Source of the DNA: Gerris lacustris
Taxonomy: Eukaryota; Arthropoda; Insecta; Hemiptera; Gerridae
DNA: 64,000 bases
NCBI GenBank assembly: GCA_951217055.1
Contig: OX578278.1
Span: forward strand, 37,097,688 to 37,161,687
Reading direction: 5' to 3'
Part shown: positions 53,440-64,000 of the stretch, one piece after another
Layout of the letters: every line of letters starts with the position of its first letter
Position numbering within the stretch: the stretch's first letter is position 1
Made by a program: the position numbers and the translations under genes
The notes under the pieces: generated by a model
What the model saw: the letters and a program-made list of their open reading frames with translations, nothing else
Databases searched by the model: none
What the model was told of the DNA's origin: nothing

Positions 53440-55160
53440 CCAACCTATAAGAAGGTAACTAAAGAAGGTTATAAAGAAGGTAACTTTATAGGAGACCGGA
53501 AAGAAATAGTTGAGAGATGGGCAGAATACTTCGAGGGGCTGTTAAATGGACAAGGAGAGAACGAGGAAGAGGAAGAATTTGAAGAGGAGGACAGAGAAGA
53601 GGAATTGCCCACCCCGACGGCAACGGAAATTAGGGAAGCCATCAGAAAACTGAAGAATAACAAAGCTCCAGGAGAAAACGGTCTACCAGCAGAAATATGG
53701 AAATACGGTGGGACAAAACTTGAAGATATGATGGTGAAGTTGGTAAAAGATATATGGGATAAAGAGGAAATGCCAAGAGACTGGAGTAAAGGAATAATTT
53801 GTCCTGTACACAAGAAAAACGACAAGGCAGTATGTGAAAACTACAGAGGTATCTCACTATTAGATGTTGGGTATAAAATCTTTACTAAGGTCCTGGCGGT
53901 AAGACTGTAACCGTCTGCGGAAACCTTGTTAGGAGATTACCAGTGTGGGTTCAGAAAGAACCGGTCAACCACGGATCAAATATTTGCGCTGAGGCAAATA
54001 CTGGAGAAGTGCTATGAGTACGGCATAAATATACACCAGCTCTATATAGATTTTAAACAAGCATATGATAGCGTGAAAAGAGGACAACTTATCCAAGTAC
54101 TCAAAGAACTGGGGCTGCCAGGAAAACTCATCAGGCTCGTGAAAATGACACTTACGAAAACCTTAAGCAAGGTAAGAGTGGACGGGGAACTATCGGAACC
54201 CTTCGAAATAAAGGTAGGACTTAGACAGGGAGACGTCCTGTCCACTATCCTCTTTAATTTAGCTTTGGAAGATATAATGCGACAGATGCCTGGAAACCAA
54301 GGAGGAACTATCTTTAACAAACTACGACAGGACCTTGCATACGCCGACGATGTTGCTATGATCGCCCGTAATACCCAAGCACTAGAGGAAGGCTATTCCT
54401 AATTGCAGCAAAAAGCAGCAGAGATGGGACTCAGGGTAAACATAGCCAAGTCCAAATACCTACTGACAAGCAGACAGCGGAGAGCAGAACCACCTCTATA
54501 CATCACCATTAATGGCCAAAACTTCGAAAGGTGTCGAAGCTTTAAATATTTAGGAGCCATGATCACAGAGGACAACTCAATGGAGGTAGAAATTAAAGCA
54601 AGGATTGCTGCTGGAAATGGGAGCTATTTTGCCCTCCAAAAATTTTTTAAAAGCAAGGCAGTGAGCCGAAACTCCAAATTGATCGTCTACAGAACTGTAG
54701 TTAGACCGGTGGTACTGTATGGAGCAGAGACCTGGACCCTGACGCGTAGAGACGAGGAGTTATTACGAAGATGGGAACGGAAAGTATTAAGAAGAATCTT
54801 CGGTGCTGTTTGTGACAATGGGGAATGGCGTATAAGAACTAACAGAGAGTTAGCAGACCTTTATGGTGAGCCAGATCTGGTAATCGAAGCCAAAAGAGCC
54901 AGACTGAGATGGGCAGGGCATCTTGAAAGACTAGAAGATGACAGAGCAGTCAAGAAGGTGTGGAGAGGAAAACCAGGTGGAAGGAGGCATAGAGGACGAC
55001 CCAGGTTGAGATGGGAGGACGAGTTGGAGGCAGATTTGAGAAGGATGGGAGTGAGGCGCTGGCGGACAGTAGCCCTTGATAGAGGAGATTGGAGGCGTGT
55101 TATTGGTCAGGCCCAAGCCCTACATGGGCTGTAGCGCCGAGGAGTAAGTAAGTAAATTTT
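53440..55160 (+). mobile_element. RTE-like LINE, 5'-truncated
   Basis: It starts within the RT domain next to a small tandem duplication (AAAGAAGGTWA) at about 53440 and ends after the ORF stop in a TAAG/TAAGTAAG short repeat, typical of RTE-like tails. It is on the opposite strand to HYDIN. Confidence 0.78.
53470..55134 (+). pseudogene. LINE reverse transcriptase with two in-frame stops
   Basis: One continuous frame carries EIVERWAEYFEGLLNG, an acidic stretch, RKLKNNKAPGENGLPAEIWK, CENYRGISLLDVGYKI, GFRKNRSTTDQIFALRQI, YIDFKQAYDSV, KVGLRQGDVLSTILFNLALE and the catalytic LAYADDVAMI. The thumb is KYLGAMITEDNSM and the C-terminus has ERKVLRRIFGAVCDNGEWRI and RWAGHLERLEDD. Only two stops break it, TAA at 53908-53910 and TAA at 54400-54402; no frameshift was seen. 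The upstream endonuclease is absent. Confidence 0.85.
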
Positions 55161-55272
55161 TCATAATTATAATGTAAAAAAAAAATATATATATATTTTA
55201 AAATATAAAACTGTAAAAAAATCTTGTCTCTGGAGGGTTAAAATGTATTTGAAAAATTTGATAAGACAGTAA

Positions 55273-55818
55273 CCCTCGGGAACGTGCGGTCCTGTGAGGC
55301 CTAAATTTGAGATATATAGATGTGGGTGCGATTGAAGACAGGGATTTTTCTAGCTACATTTCTTGCTTTTATCAAGAGAATCAGTCACTGTTTGACATCG
55401 TACGTGATTATACTTAAATTCTGTGCCCATATTGTCCTGACAGGGGACCCACGCCACTTTAACTTAAATTTTAGTATTACGCTAATTTTAGTGAAATTTA
55501 TACGTATAATACAAAATAAATTAATATGGTACCTGAATTTAAAAATAAAATAATAAAAATATACAGAAAAAATTGACAATTATAATTGAGACTGACTAAT
55601 TTTGTGCTTATAAACTATGAGACTAAACAACAGTTTTTTATAAATTAAGAAAATAATAAAACAATAAAACCAATTATAAATATGTTTTATAATATTTTGC
55701 TAAAATGATTTCAAGTTTATATTTAGTTTTACCTGTTGTGTGGGCATATAAAACAGATTAAGTCCTATCAGGGGTCCGCGCCTCCTAGTGTCTGAATTAG
55801 ACCGTGCGCACCCGAGGG
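55273..55818. mobile_element. piggyBac-like MITE
   Basis: Ends CCCTCGGGAACGTGCGGTC and GACCGTGCGCACCCGAGGG are inverted. TTAA follows on the right (55819-55822); the left has GTAA, one change from TTAA. The interior is non-coding. Confidence 0.78.
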
Positions 55819-57012
55819 TTAATATTGAAACAGTCAACCGTTTCTCTTTGTAATTTTAGATCACTGAGCTCAGGAGAGAAACCTTTGATCAAATTTGATG
55901 AGAAGCTAAAATAAAATAATACTAAAATAAAAGTACAACTGACTTGTTTATTTATTTATTTTTTCTACATAGATATTTATCTAGTGGTCATTGCCCAACC
56001 TATTACCCGCCAAAATCTCAAGCTCTCATTCACTCTCCTCCCATTTTTTTTTCTCGATTTTCCTAAGCTGTCAGAGTTAAAAAGTATAGTGTGTTTACTA
56101 TAGTCATAATTATAAAATGTCTATATTATAACTTTTTCCCCTGGAAGAATGTCCTTCCATTAACTTTTTGGGGGGAACTAGATAAGATACTGCTTAGTCC
56201 TAAAGAGATAGTGGGTAAAAAAGGGCTTTCTTTTTTTATAAATAGTGTTAAAAGTAAAATTATTGAAAAATTCACAGATAGATAAGAACTCTAAAAGCAG
56301 TAATACATTATCTAAAAAAAAATGTAGTAAAAATATAAACTTATCATAATAATCTTTTTGAAGAAAAGTCATTTTATTTATCTTAAATATCCTTTATCTA
56401 TGATGATTGATAATTAAAATGCAAACAAAAAAATTACAAGTAAATCAAAACTGTATTTACTAAAGATGCTTTAATCATACACAAACCTACAAAGTATAAT
56501 GTTTTGTTGTATACAAGTGTTCTGTGTTTAAATTTTAAATTAAATAACCTGTAGAGTGTATGTTTTACTTTACTGTTAATATTTAAAAAATGAATATGAT
56601 ACGAATTATGCCTCTCGAAATATCTGAGTACATTCTTTGGTAAGTAGAAACTAAATATAGAATTAAATCCATTTCTGAAGGATAGATTTGGAAAAAAAAG
56701 TTGGAAGTAATTTTTAATTTGAATATTATGTCTTGGACTTTTTATTTTTTACTTTTATTTGTATACTCTGTCTGTAATTAATGAAGACGTAAATTAGTAG
56801 GCCAAGACATAAGTAGACAATTTACATTCCTTATTCAGTCCTAGACGCTATGTGCAATGCATTTTTTATGTTTAGTCACAAGGTATACATTTTAAATGAG
56901 GTACTAATACACAACACACATGATTTAATAAACCTATTCAATTCCTTTATTTTTAAAATAAAATATGTGGTCTAATAGTTAATAATCCCCAACAAAAACA
57001 TAACTGTGAAAA

Positions 57013-58972
57013 AAGGGCCAAGCTCCAGACCGCCAACCTAAAATGTCAGCCTATCAAAATAGTGATACCTACATTGTGGCCCAGTCCTCAGAGCAAGGAA
57101 TGGGTAGAGGGAACAATACTATTTGAAAGGGGTCATTATTCTCTCCCCTGATACTAAACCTCCCAAGCGAGCTCAATCCGAACTAAAATGACAACAGCAC
57201 GATCATGTGGTCACTGGTCCTAGTCTATTCCTTGTCCTTCCATCCCCACAGACGCTTATTTGATACCCCACTCCAAAATTTAAAAAAATATTTTATAGGA
57301 ATAACCTTATTTCCTATTCCTTGCTTTGAGGGTAAGACTTTTTCAACAATGAGTACATTGTTTAAAAAAAATGTAAATCAAATCCTTCAATTGCACTTAA
57401 ATACAACTTACTTATAGTCTTTACTCATATGGCAATATTTCAAATTAAAAGTAAAGAAAAATGATCAAAAATATCAAATATGTAAGAGACAAATCTGATG
57501 TGATTGCTTTAGAAGACTACTTTGTTTTATATAAGAATGCTTTTGGTTATCTAGGAACTGTTAAATGTTTATTAACGACGTTACTGCCTTTAGATAATTA
57601 ATAAGGTTACAACAAACATTAAAGTACATATTTATAAGGGAGCCAGGGTGGCCGAGGTGCTAAAGACATAGCGCAGCTATCTCTGAGTCGAGGCAACTCG
57701 AGGTCGTGGGTTCGATCCCGGGCCGTGATACTCTGAATTGCATCTATGAATCGCGGACGGAGCAGGGCGAGGGCATCCCATGAGAGGTTCTCTTCCCCCA
57801 CACTGTCTAGTGGGTTCGATCCGTGTCATAAGATGTGATATGTATTTATGGTACGAGGTCAGAGTAGGGCGAGGGCACCCCCTGAGGGGTTCTCTTCCCC
57901 CACACTTTGACGCACGCTCATATAGCTTACTAATGACCACATCATACTCGCTTTGGCGGTACAATGTACAAATGTATGATGAGTGAAGTAGCTGAAACTC
58001 TCCACCACGGGGCAAGTAAAATGGGTCCACTGTAGGCCTGATTGCGAGGTTCGAACAAGTGGTTCGTCCTACCCGTCAAGTAGGAAGTACTAGGTAACTA
58101 CCACTACTAGTACTACATATTTATAAAGAAAACTGTATTAAAAATAAAAATATTAAATGTCGTAAGAAAATATCACTTATTCTTATCAGCTGATATTAGA
58201 TAAATTTAGAGTTTTTATCGAGATATGGATATTGTTTTACCAAACTGCCACTTGAAAGTGTTAGTATCAGGGGAGAGCATACTGAACCACTTTTTGATAC
58301 CCAGATTATATAATATTGTTCCCTCTACCTCTACCCCTACCTTGCTCTGAGGCCCAGTCTGCTCTTTCTTTAGTCCATAACCTCACTTCCCTCCTGCTTA
58401 AGACTGCTCTTTTATTTTGATTGCTTGACACTTGGTCAGTTTCTGAATGAGGCATAAAACAGAAGTGACTGAAATTTAGGTATCACTACTTTGATAGGGT
58501 GAATTTTTTGGGAGGAGGTCTGGAACTTTTATCTTTTCTTCTGAGTTCTCTCCTTCCCACAACCCACCTAACTCCTATGTGACTGCACATAATATTGATG
58601 TTTTATGCCTCATTAGAAACTAGCTAAGTGTTAAGCACTCAAAATTAAAGAGCAGTCTTGCTCATGAAAATAGGAGGGAAGTGAGAATAGGGACTAAAGA
58701 AAGCAGACTTGGCTACAATGTAGATATCACTACTTTGTGTTGATGTCAAGTTGTTGACAGTTCATTTTTGATAGAATGTCAAGTTTGTTTTTTGAAATAT
58801 TATTCTAAATTGTAATATTGAATGTATAATTGAAATATTACAAAGTGTTTGTTATAGAAAGGTTATCGGAGTTTTCTGTTTAACTTATAGCTTCCTAATG
58901 GTACATTTGATAGTGCACTTTTAATACTTCGATAGGCTGACTTTTTTGGAGGGGGTCTGGAACTTGGCCCCT
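57013..58972. mobile_element. TIR element with internal SINE
   Basis: GGGCCAAGCTCCAGACCGCC at the left and an inverted diverged copy (GGTCTGGAACTTGGCCC) at the right bound about 2 kb. A related internal copy is near 58485-58530. No target duplication was found, so the class is uncertain. Confidence 0.45.
57636..58125 (+). repeat. tRNA-derived SINE
   Basis: A box (TGGCCGAGGTGCTAAAG) and B box (GGGTTCGATCCC) are followed by a body containing an internal duplication of about 104 bp (GGGCGAGGGCA ... CTTCCCCCACACT twice) and the 3' part shared with 34740-35035, ending in a CTACTA-type tail. Confidence 0.8.
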
Positions 58973-60213
58973 TATTTCAAGGTTAGGTTTTAGTTGGGAT
59001 ATCATTCCTTTTTGCTGGCTGTAGCATCATTAACTTGGTTCAAGGGAGCAAGGCCACTGCATTTTCCCCATATATACATTAAACCCACTAAGAATAGCAC
59101 AGGTATCAAGTATTTTCTATGTATAATATTATTATTATGATTCAAATCAGAAAAATATGTACATGTACCAAATTTTTAACAATAAACAAATGACACAGCC
59201 TTAAAGTAAAAAATAAGACCTTTCAAATGATAAGCAACACAATAACAAAATTTAAAAAAAATGGTTATATGACACAGCACTCAGAAAAAGTTTACTCTTA
59301 TGTTCTCAGCAAAAAGGAAGAATTTAAAAAAATAATAAATACTCAATTTAAAGAGCATTGGTGTGAGATTTGAGCATCCAATCAGAAATAAAATCTGTCT
59401 ATTATTGCGGACGCTATGAGAGATCAAAATGAACAATTATTAATAAAATTGAGCTCCAACGAATAAGCTATTTAAGCTTAACCTATGTTTAAAATTTTAA
59501 AAGCCTCTCTTAAGAAGAAGCAGAGATATGAGGGTGAGAAAAACTGGGTGAATTTGTTCAAGTAAAGATACTCTGAAATTGGTCTTGTGCACTGCCGTGC
59601 GCTCATTTAAGGAACTAATATAATATTAATTGTCATATAGCATGATGTAGTGAATATTTAATTTTTGTACATCGATAATGTTCTTTTGAGATTATAAATT
59701 AATATTTATAATATTGAACAACACCTCCTTTTCTCCTTCTAAAAGGCCTTTTAATCTAATAAACCTTGAAAAACCTTATATAATATTGATTTGTTCAAAC
59801 CTTGTAAGTGCAATTTTCCATCAAATCAGATTTGAGTCTATTTTTATTTTGAGTGTATTGTAATAACAGTTTTATAATAAATTTACTAAAAAACTTTTTA
59901 AACTATAATCAAAATAAATAAGTTTTTTTTAGAACATGGAACCGTGCTTTACGTATCTCAAATAATGGTCTGGAAATCATCTCAGCATCTTACTAGATCT
60001 CCGCTTTCACTCAAAAAACAACACTGTCATCTTTTGACAGGCATCTTACTCGATACTGTCATCAACACCTGCTAGGTCTAGCTAAAAGCCCAACGTGTAG
60101 GCTATGTGAGGATTAAACCCCTTCTAACCTAATCAGCTATCCCGCATTAACTCTCCTAAAGTGGGAAATCTTTGGCTTAGTCATTCTGCTTACTGACGAA
60201 CTAAAGTCTCTTC
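58973..60213. other. AT-rich intronic sequence, no gene seen
   Basis: No exon, RNA gene or bounded repeat was recognised. Confidence 0.45.
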
Positions 60214-60217
60214 TTAA

Positions 60218-60384
60218 CCCTCGGGGGCATGCGGTCTAATACAGACACGAGGAGGCGCGGACCCCTGATAGGACTTAATCTGATTTATATGCCCACACAG
60301 CAGATAAAATAAATATAAACTTGAAATCATTTTAGCAAAATATTATAAAATATATTTAAATTGGTTTTATTGTTTTATTATTGG
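60218..60384. mobile_element. half of the same piggyBac-like MITE
   Basis: After TTAA (60214-60217), CCCTCGGGGGCATGCGGTC and about 165 bases match the right half of 55273-55818 in inverted orientation, then the similarity stops. Confidence 0.75.
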
Positions 60385-61604
60385 ACGGATGTTTACTCTA
60401 GAGCAATAATGCCTAAGTGAAAACTCTCAAAATACTTCCATTTCCAACCAAACCACCAATACATTAGATCTCATATTAATTGATATATGTTTTATTCTAT
60501 TCATAGTTTGCTGAGTGAGGATGATCTAGTCAAGTGTTATAGAAATAGTTTGGAGATCAGGGATATCTGCCTAAATAACAGAAAACTCAGAAAAACTCTT
60601 ATCCAACGACACTACAGTACTAAAGCCAACAATCCAACCAACCCACTTCTAAGCAGGGTAACTCATTTATAACTTAATTATCTATAAAACTTAAATTATT
60701 AATAATAATTAATATGATACACCCTTGTAATTCTGAATGTAAGTAGCTAGATGGCTGAAGAGGACATAAATATATATATTGAACTAGCTAATTTTTTGAT
60801 TATCATTTTTCAAACAAATTTGTACATTATTTTTATTTATTTTATTTTATTTATTTAATTATTTGAATTTTGAGGATATTTTGAAAAATGTTAACAAGCT
60901 TTGACGTTTAACAAAAGTACAGCACTAATGAATAATTTCTTTGCTTATAACTTTAAAACTAATTAATGGAATTTCATTGGTTTTTTTTTTTACATTTGCT
61001 CCTTATTTTTTACCGGTTCCAACGACATGCTATATGTCCAAAAACATATTTATATTTTCGGTATTATTAACCGTCAAAGTTTCAAATTTCAAAAATCGAT
61101 AACTTCAAAATGGCGGCCAATGTCAAAATTAAATTTTGTGGATTTGTTTGTCATACAAAGAGGTACCTTCATGCCAAATTTCAACTCGATCATACCACTT
61201 TTAGAATTTTTGTTTAAATATTTGCTGACCCAGCCAACTGGGTTGAAGATGGTGGAAAAATGTTGATTTTCAGGGAGGCACTACTAGAAGTAAGGACTGA
61301 TTTTTCTGCCAAGTTTCAACTCTCTAGGTTAAATACCCAGGGCGCTAAGAACACATATACTGAATTCATGCTGAAAACCACTCAGGTCTTAAAAACACCC
61401 AAAACGGATTATTCAGTTGAAATCTCGAAACAAAATTTTGGGTGAAAATATAACTTTTCCTACCATAGGTGAGGAAAAGTAAAAATAAAAAGTCCAGTCA
61501 TGCACCATGACTTAATGAGCGAATTTTCAAAGAAATCTGCGTATTATTGGCTTATGATAATATAGGAAAATTTTGGTTTAGAATTTGGATGGGTGAAAAA
61601 AACA
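60385..61604. other. AT-rich intron with repeat traces
   Basis: A weak LINE-like tail (MFYSIHSLL ... LRKTLIQRH) near 60490-60670 and AAAATGGCGGCC at 61108 are seen; similar AATGGCGGCCAT strings occur at 21165, 21305 and 45250. No gene. Confidence 0.35.
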
Positions 61605-61755
61605 AATTGGTACACAGGGGTACTGGGTACAAAAGTTAAAATAGTATAAAACCTTTAAGATACATGTCGATGGAAAGCTCTTTAAGAGTACAGTAATTGT
61701 TGTTATGTACACTTTTGTCATATTTTCATATAAGAGGGGGGTAAAATGGAAAAAC
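61605..61755 (+). repeat. fragment of the Helitron unit
   Basis: GGTACACAGGGGTACTGGGTAC through GAGGGGGGTAAAATGG matches the unit of the Helitron-like elements; its end lies inside the following inverted repeat. Confidence 0.7.
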
Positions 61756-63044
61756 ATATTTTTATGCTATTTTTGACCCTAAATGGTCAAAATTTGACCC
61801 CTAAACGGACTCCAAAAATGCTGGCTAACGAACTCATCCTTTCTTATTGACATTTTAAAATTTTTAAGTGCATCCTAAGGGGAGATATCGTCTGGAGTGA
61901 CACATACATAAAAAAAGTGTTAAATTTTAGGAATCGATTCAGAATGGTCTAAAACGGATTTCCATGGATAGAATTTTCAAAAATTCGGATTACAATAATT
62001 TTGAAGCCATTGCAATAGCTTAATTTTCTTCGATAATTCGCTAAAAAAGGAACTGAGATGACTAATATAATTGTATTGTAATACTATAATTAAACTTTGC
62101 AATTATATTGCTAATTTTAATTTTAATTATTTTATAGTAATTGAAAAAAGTTGTACTACGATTTAAGATGACTTTTTATTAAAGTTGAATTATTGATTTT
62201 TTATTATTCGTATGAATTATTGATAACATTTTTTTACACCTCTTCATCCATCTACAGTCTTCGCACAACTAGAATCGACGCGTTGACAGCACGGGAAATT
62301 GAGTGACACACAGATTGGCCAACCTCTCTGGGGGGAAAAAAAAAGCCACTACGAAGCCTTCTTATACTGTTATCCAGAGGGCCTCTCCCCTCTACTAGAG
62401 ACATTTATCTTTGCCTAGTTGGCCTGACCTTTTGTCCGGGAAAATCTCAAGCTCTCATTGGCTCGTCCCCCCTTTTGCTATTCTAGTTGTCGATTCTAGT
62501 TGTGCGAAGACTGTAGATGGATGAAGAGGTGTAAAAAAATGTTATCAATAATTCATACGAATAATAAAAAATCAATAATTCAACTTTAATAAAAAGTCAT
62601 CTTAAATCGTAGTACAACTTTTTTCAATTACTATAAAATAATTAAAATTAAAATTAGCAATATAATTGCAAAGTTTAATTATAGTATTACAATACAATTA
62701 TATTAGTCATCTCAGTTCCTTTTTTAGCGAATTATCGAAGAAAATTAAGCTATTGCAATGGCTTCAAAATTATTGTAATCCGAATTTTTGAAAATTCTAT
62801 CCATGGAAATCCGTTTTAGACCATTCTGAATCGATTCCTAAAATTTAACACTTTTTTTATGTATGTGTCACTCCAGACGATATCTCCCCTTAGGATGCAC
62901 TTAAAAATTTTAAAATGTCAATAAGAAAGGATGAGTTCGTTAGCCAGCATTTTTGGAGTCCGTTTAGGGGTCAAATTTTGACCATTTAGGGTCAAAAATA
63001 GCATAAAAATATGTTTTTCCATTTTACCCCCCTCTTATATGAAA
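61724..63044. repeat. 556-bp ungapped inverted repeat, 209-bp spacer
   Basis: Arms 61724-62279 and 62489-63044 pair base for base with a constant coordinate sum (124768) at the outer end, middle and inner end, with no mismatch seen in the parts compared. The spacer 62280-62488 is unrelated and non-coding. Confidence 0.93.
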
Positions 63045-64000
63045 CTTATATTATTAATTATCTATTTAAAAAAAAGAAAAATAATTAGTGTCACCAAATA
63101 ACAAGATGCACCTGTGTGCTAACATTCAGCACACAGGTACATATCAGAATTTGAGACAACTGTATAGTTTAGGAATTGTCACACTTAATATTTCCTAGAT
63201 GGTAGACGACTAAAAAAAGGGTTTAAGTCACCATTAAATTTTATACATTACAAGCAAAACCCGGCAGACTTTGTCCTGCCTGTGTATAATTATTTACCTA
63301 TGTAAATTTAAATATGGGTGATGTAAATGTAATCTAGAATCTACTCAAATTTCATTGTAAAATAATGAAAGATGGCTTATACTGATGAGATTCTATCATT
63401 TTTATTGGTATAAATAGATAATGAACTATACCTATAAATTTGGTCAAGTTTGGGCAAAGTTGGTAAATTAGTAGTTTTACCCGTTTTTCTTAAATATTTC
63501 GAAAACTATGCGTTTTAGAGAAAAAAGAGCTATGTACAAAAATAATCTACATTAAATTTTGAACAAATATGGTCTAGTGCATAATCATCCCAAAGTAAAT
63601 GGTTCCAAAGTTACGGAGAGTGTAAAAATAGACATTTTTCGTATTTTTTAGATTTTTTGGCAAAAAAATGAAATTAAAGTGATAACCACTTAGTTCGACA
63701 GTATTTTAAAGACGAACACTAACAAAAATAGCAGCACAACTTCACTAGAAATAACACTCACAAACGCATTTAACGGATCTCTGAATACAAGTTATGAAAT
63801 AATAAATTTAAATCAGAAAAGATAGATAAGGAACTCTGAAGTATTATATAAAAAATTAAATAAAATTATTATTATATCATATAGTTAAATAAATAAAATA
63901 TTATATATATATATTAATTTGAAGATATAGTAATTATAAATTTAAATCAGAATAAATAGATATGGAACTCTGAAGTATTATATAAAAAATAAATCAAACA
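63045..64000. other. AT-rich sequence with a 134-bp-spaced duplication
   Basis: ATAAATTTAAATCAG ... GGAACTCTGAAGTATTATAT occurs at 63802 and again at 63936, running off the window. ACCCGGCAGACTTTGTCCTG at 63260 may be a repeat relic. No exon is seen. Confidence 0.5.

Noticed and set aside
56000..56040. Similarity of AAAATCTCAAGCTCTCATT to the spacer at 62440
   Set aside because: Only about 80 bp of weak surrounding similarity; too little to define a repeat family.
53108..64000. Further upstream HYDIN exons
   Set aside because: I looked for frames with ASH-like strands and splice sites in the required phase and found none I could support.

Overview
This window is a stretch of an AT-rich, intron-rich, transposon-packed animal genome, most likely an insect. 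Arthropod character is suggested by an R1-type LINE, RTE-, Jockey/CR1- and I-type LINEs, a Ty3/gypsy element with very short LTRs, Helitrons, hAT, pogo/Tigger, mariner and piggyBac-like elements, and tRNA-derived SINEs. I cannot name the species; a hemipteran is only a guess. There is no bacterial gene organisation, CRISPR array or operon.

The only host gene I can support is an internal part of HYDIN, the giant ASH/MSP-domain protein of the ciliary central-pair apparatus, on the minus strand. Eighteen exons between 4677 and 53107 (about 2.7 kb of coding sequence, roughly 900 codons) have AG/GT splice sites and agree in reading phase across all 17 junctions. The order of protein blocks matches the known order in HYDIN. 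The gene continues beyond both window edges.

Region by region (plus coordinates): 1-1300 is a minus-strand LINE end; 1300-4676 is AT-rich intron with a fold-back MITE; 4677-7855 holds HYDIN exons 15-18; 8100-10327 is a hAT-type element with a perfect 8-bp target duplication; 10449-20935 holds exons 9-14, interrupted by a piggyBac-like MITE, two further hAT-type elements and a LINE inserted in another LINE; 21050-24413 has a 145-bp tandem repeat and a Helitron; 24419-31484 is a Ty3/gypsy element carrying a nearly intact LINE in its integrase; 32208-41978 holds exons 5-8 with a Tigger-like element, a SINE, a Psq-domain DNA transposon and an I-type LINE; 42650-46985 is a four-level nest (LINE, then R1, then a TIR transposon, then a large inverted repeat); 47034-50876 is a Helitron carrying a mariner-like element; 51115-53107 holds exons 1-4; 53440-64000 is upstream intron with an RTE-like LINE, a piggyBac-like MITE, a SINE and a perfect 556-bp inverted repeat.

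There is no multi-gene pathway here. The coherent story is one ciliary gene whose introns have been expanded by successive, often nested, insertions whose order can be read from target-site duplications and restored reading frames. The most unusual structures are the ungapped 556-bp inverted repeat at 61724-63044, the 134-bp hairpin at 18336-18615, the mariner-like element whose long inverted termini contain the end of its own transposase gene, and a gypsy element with identical LTRs but a deleted polymerase. All calls are by eye, without database searches.
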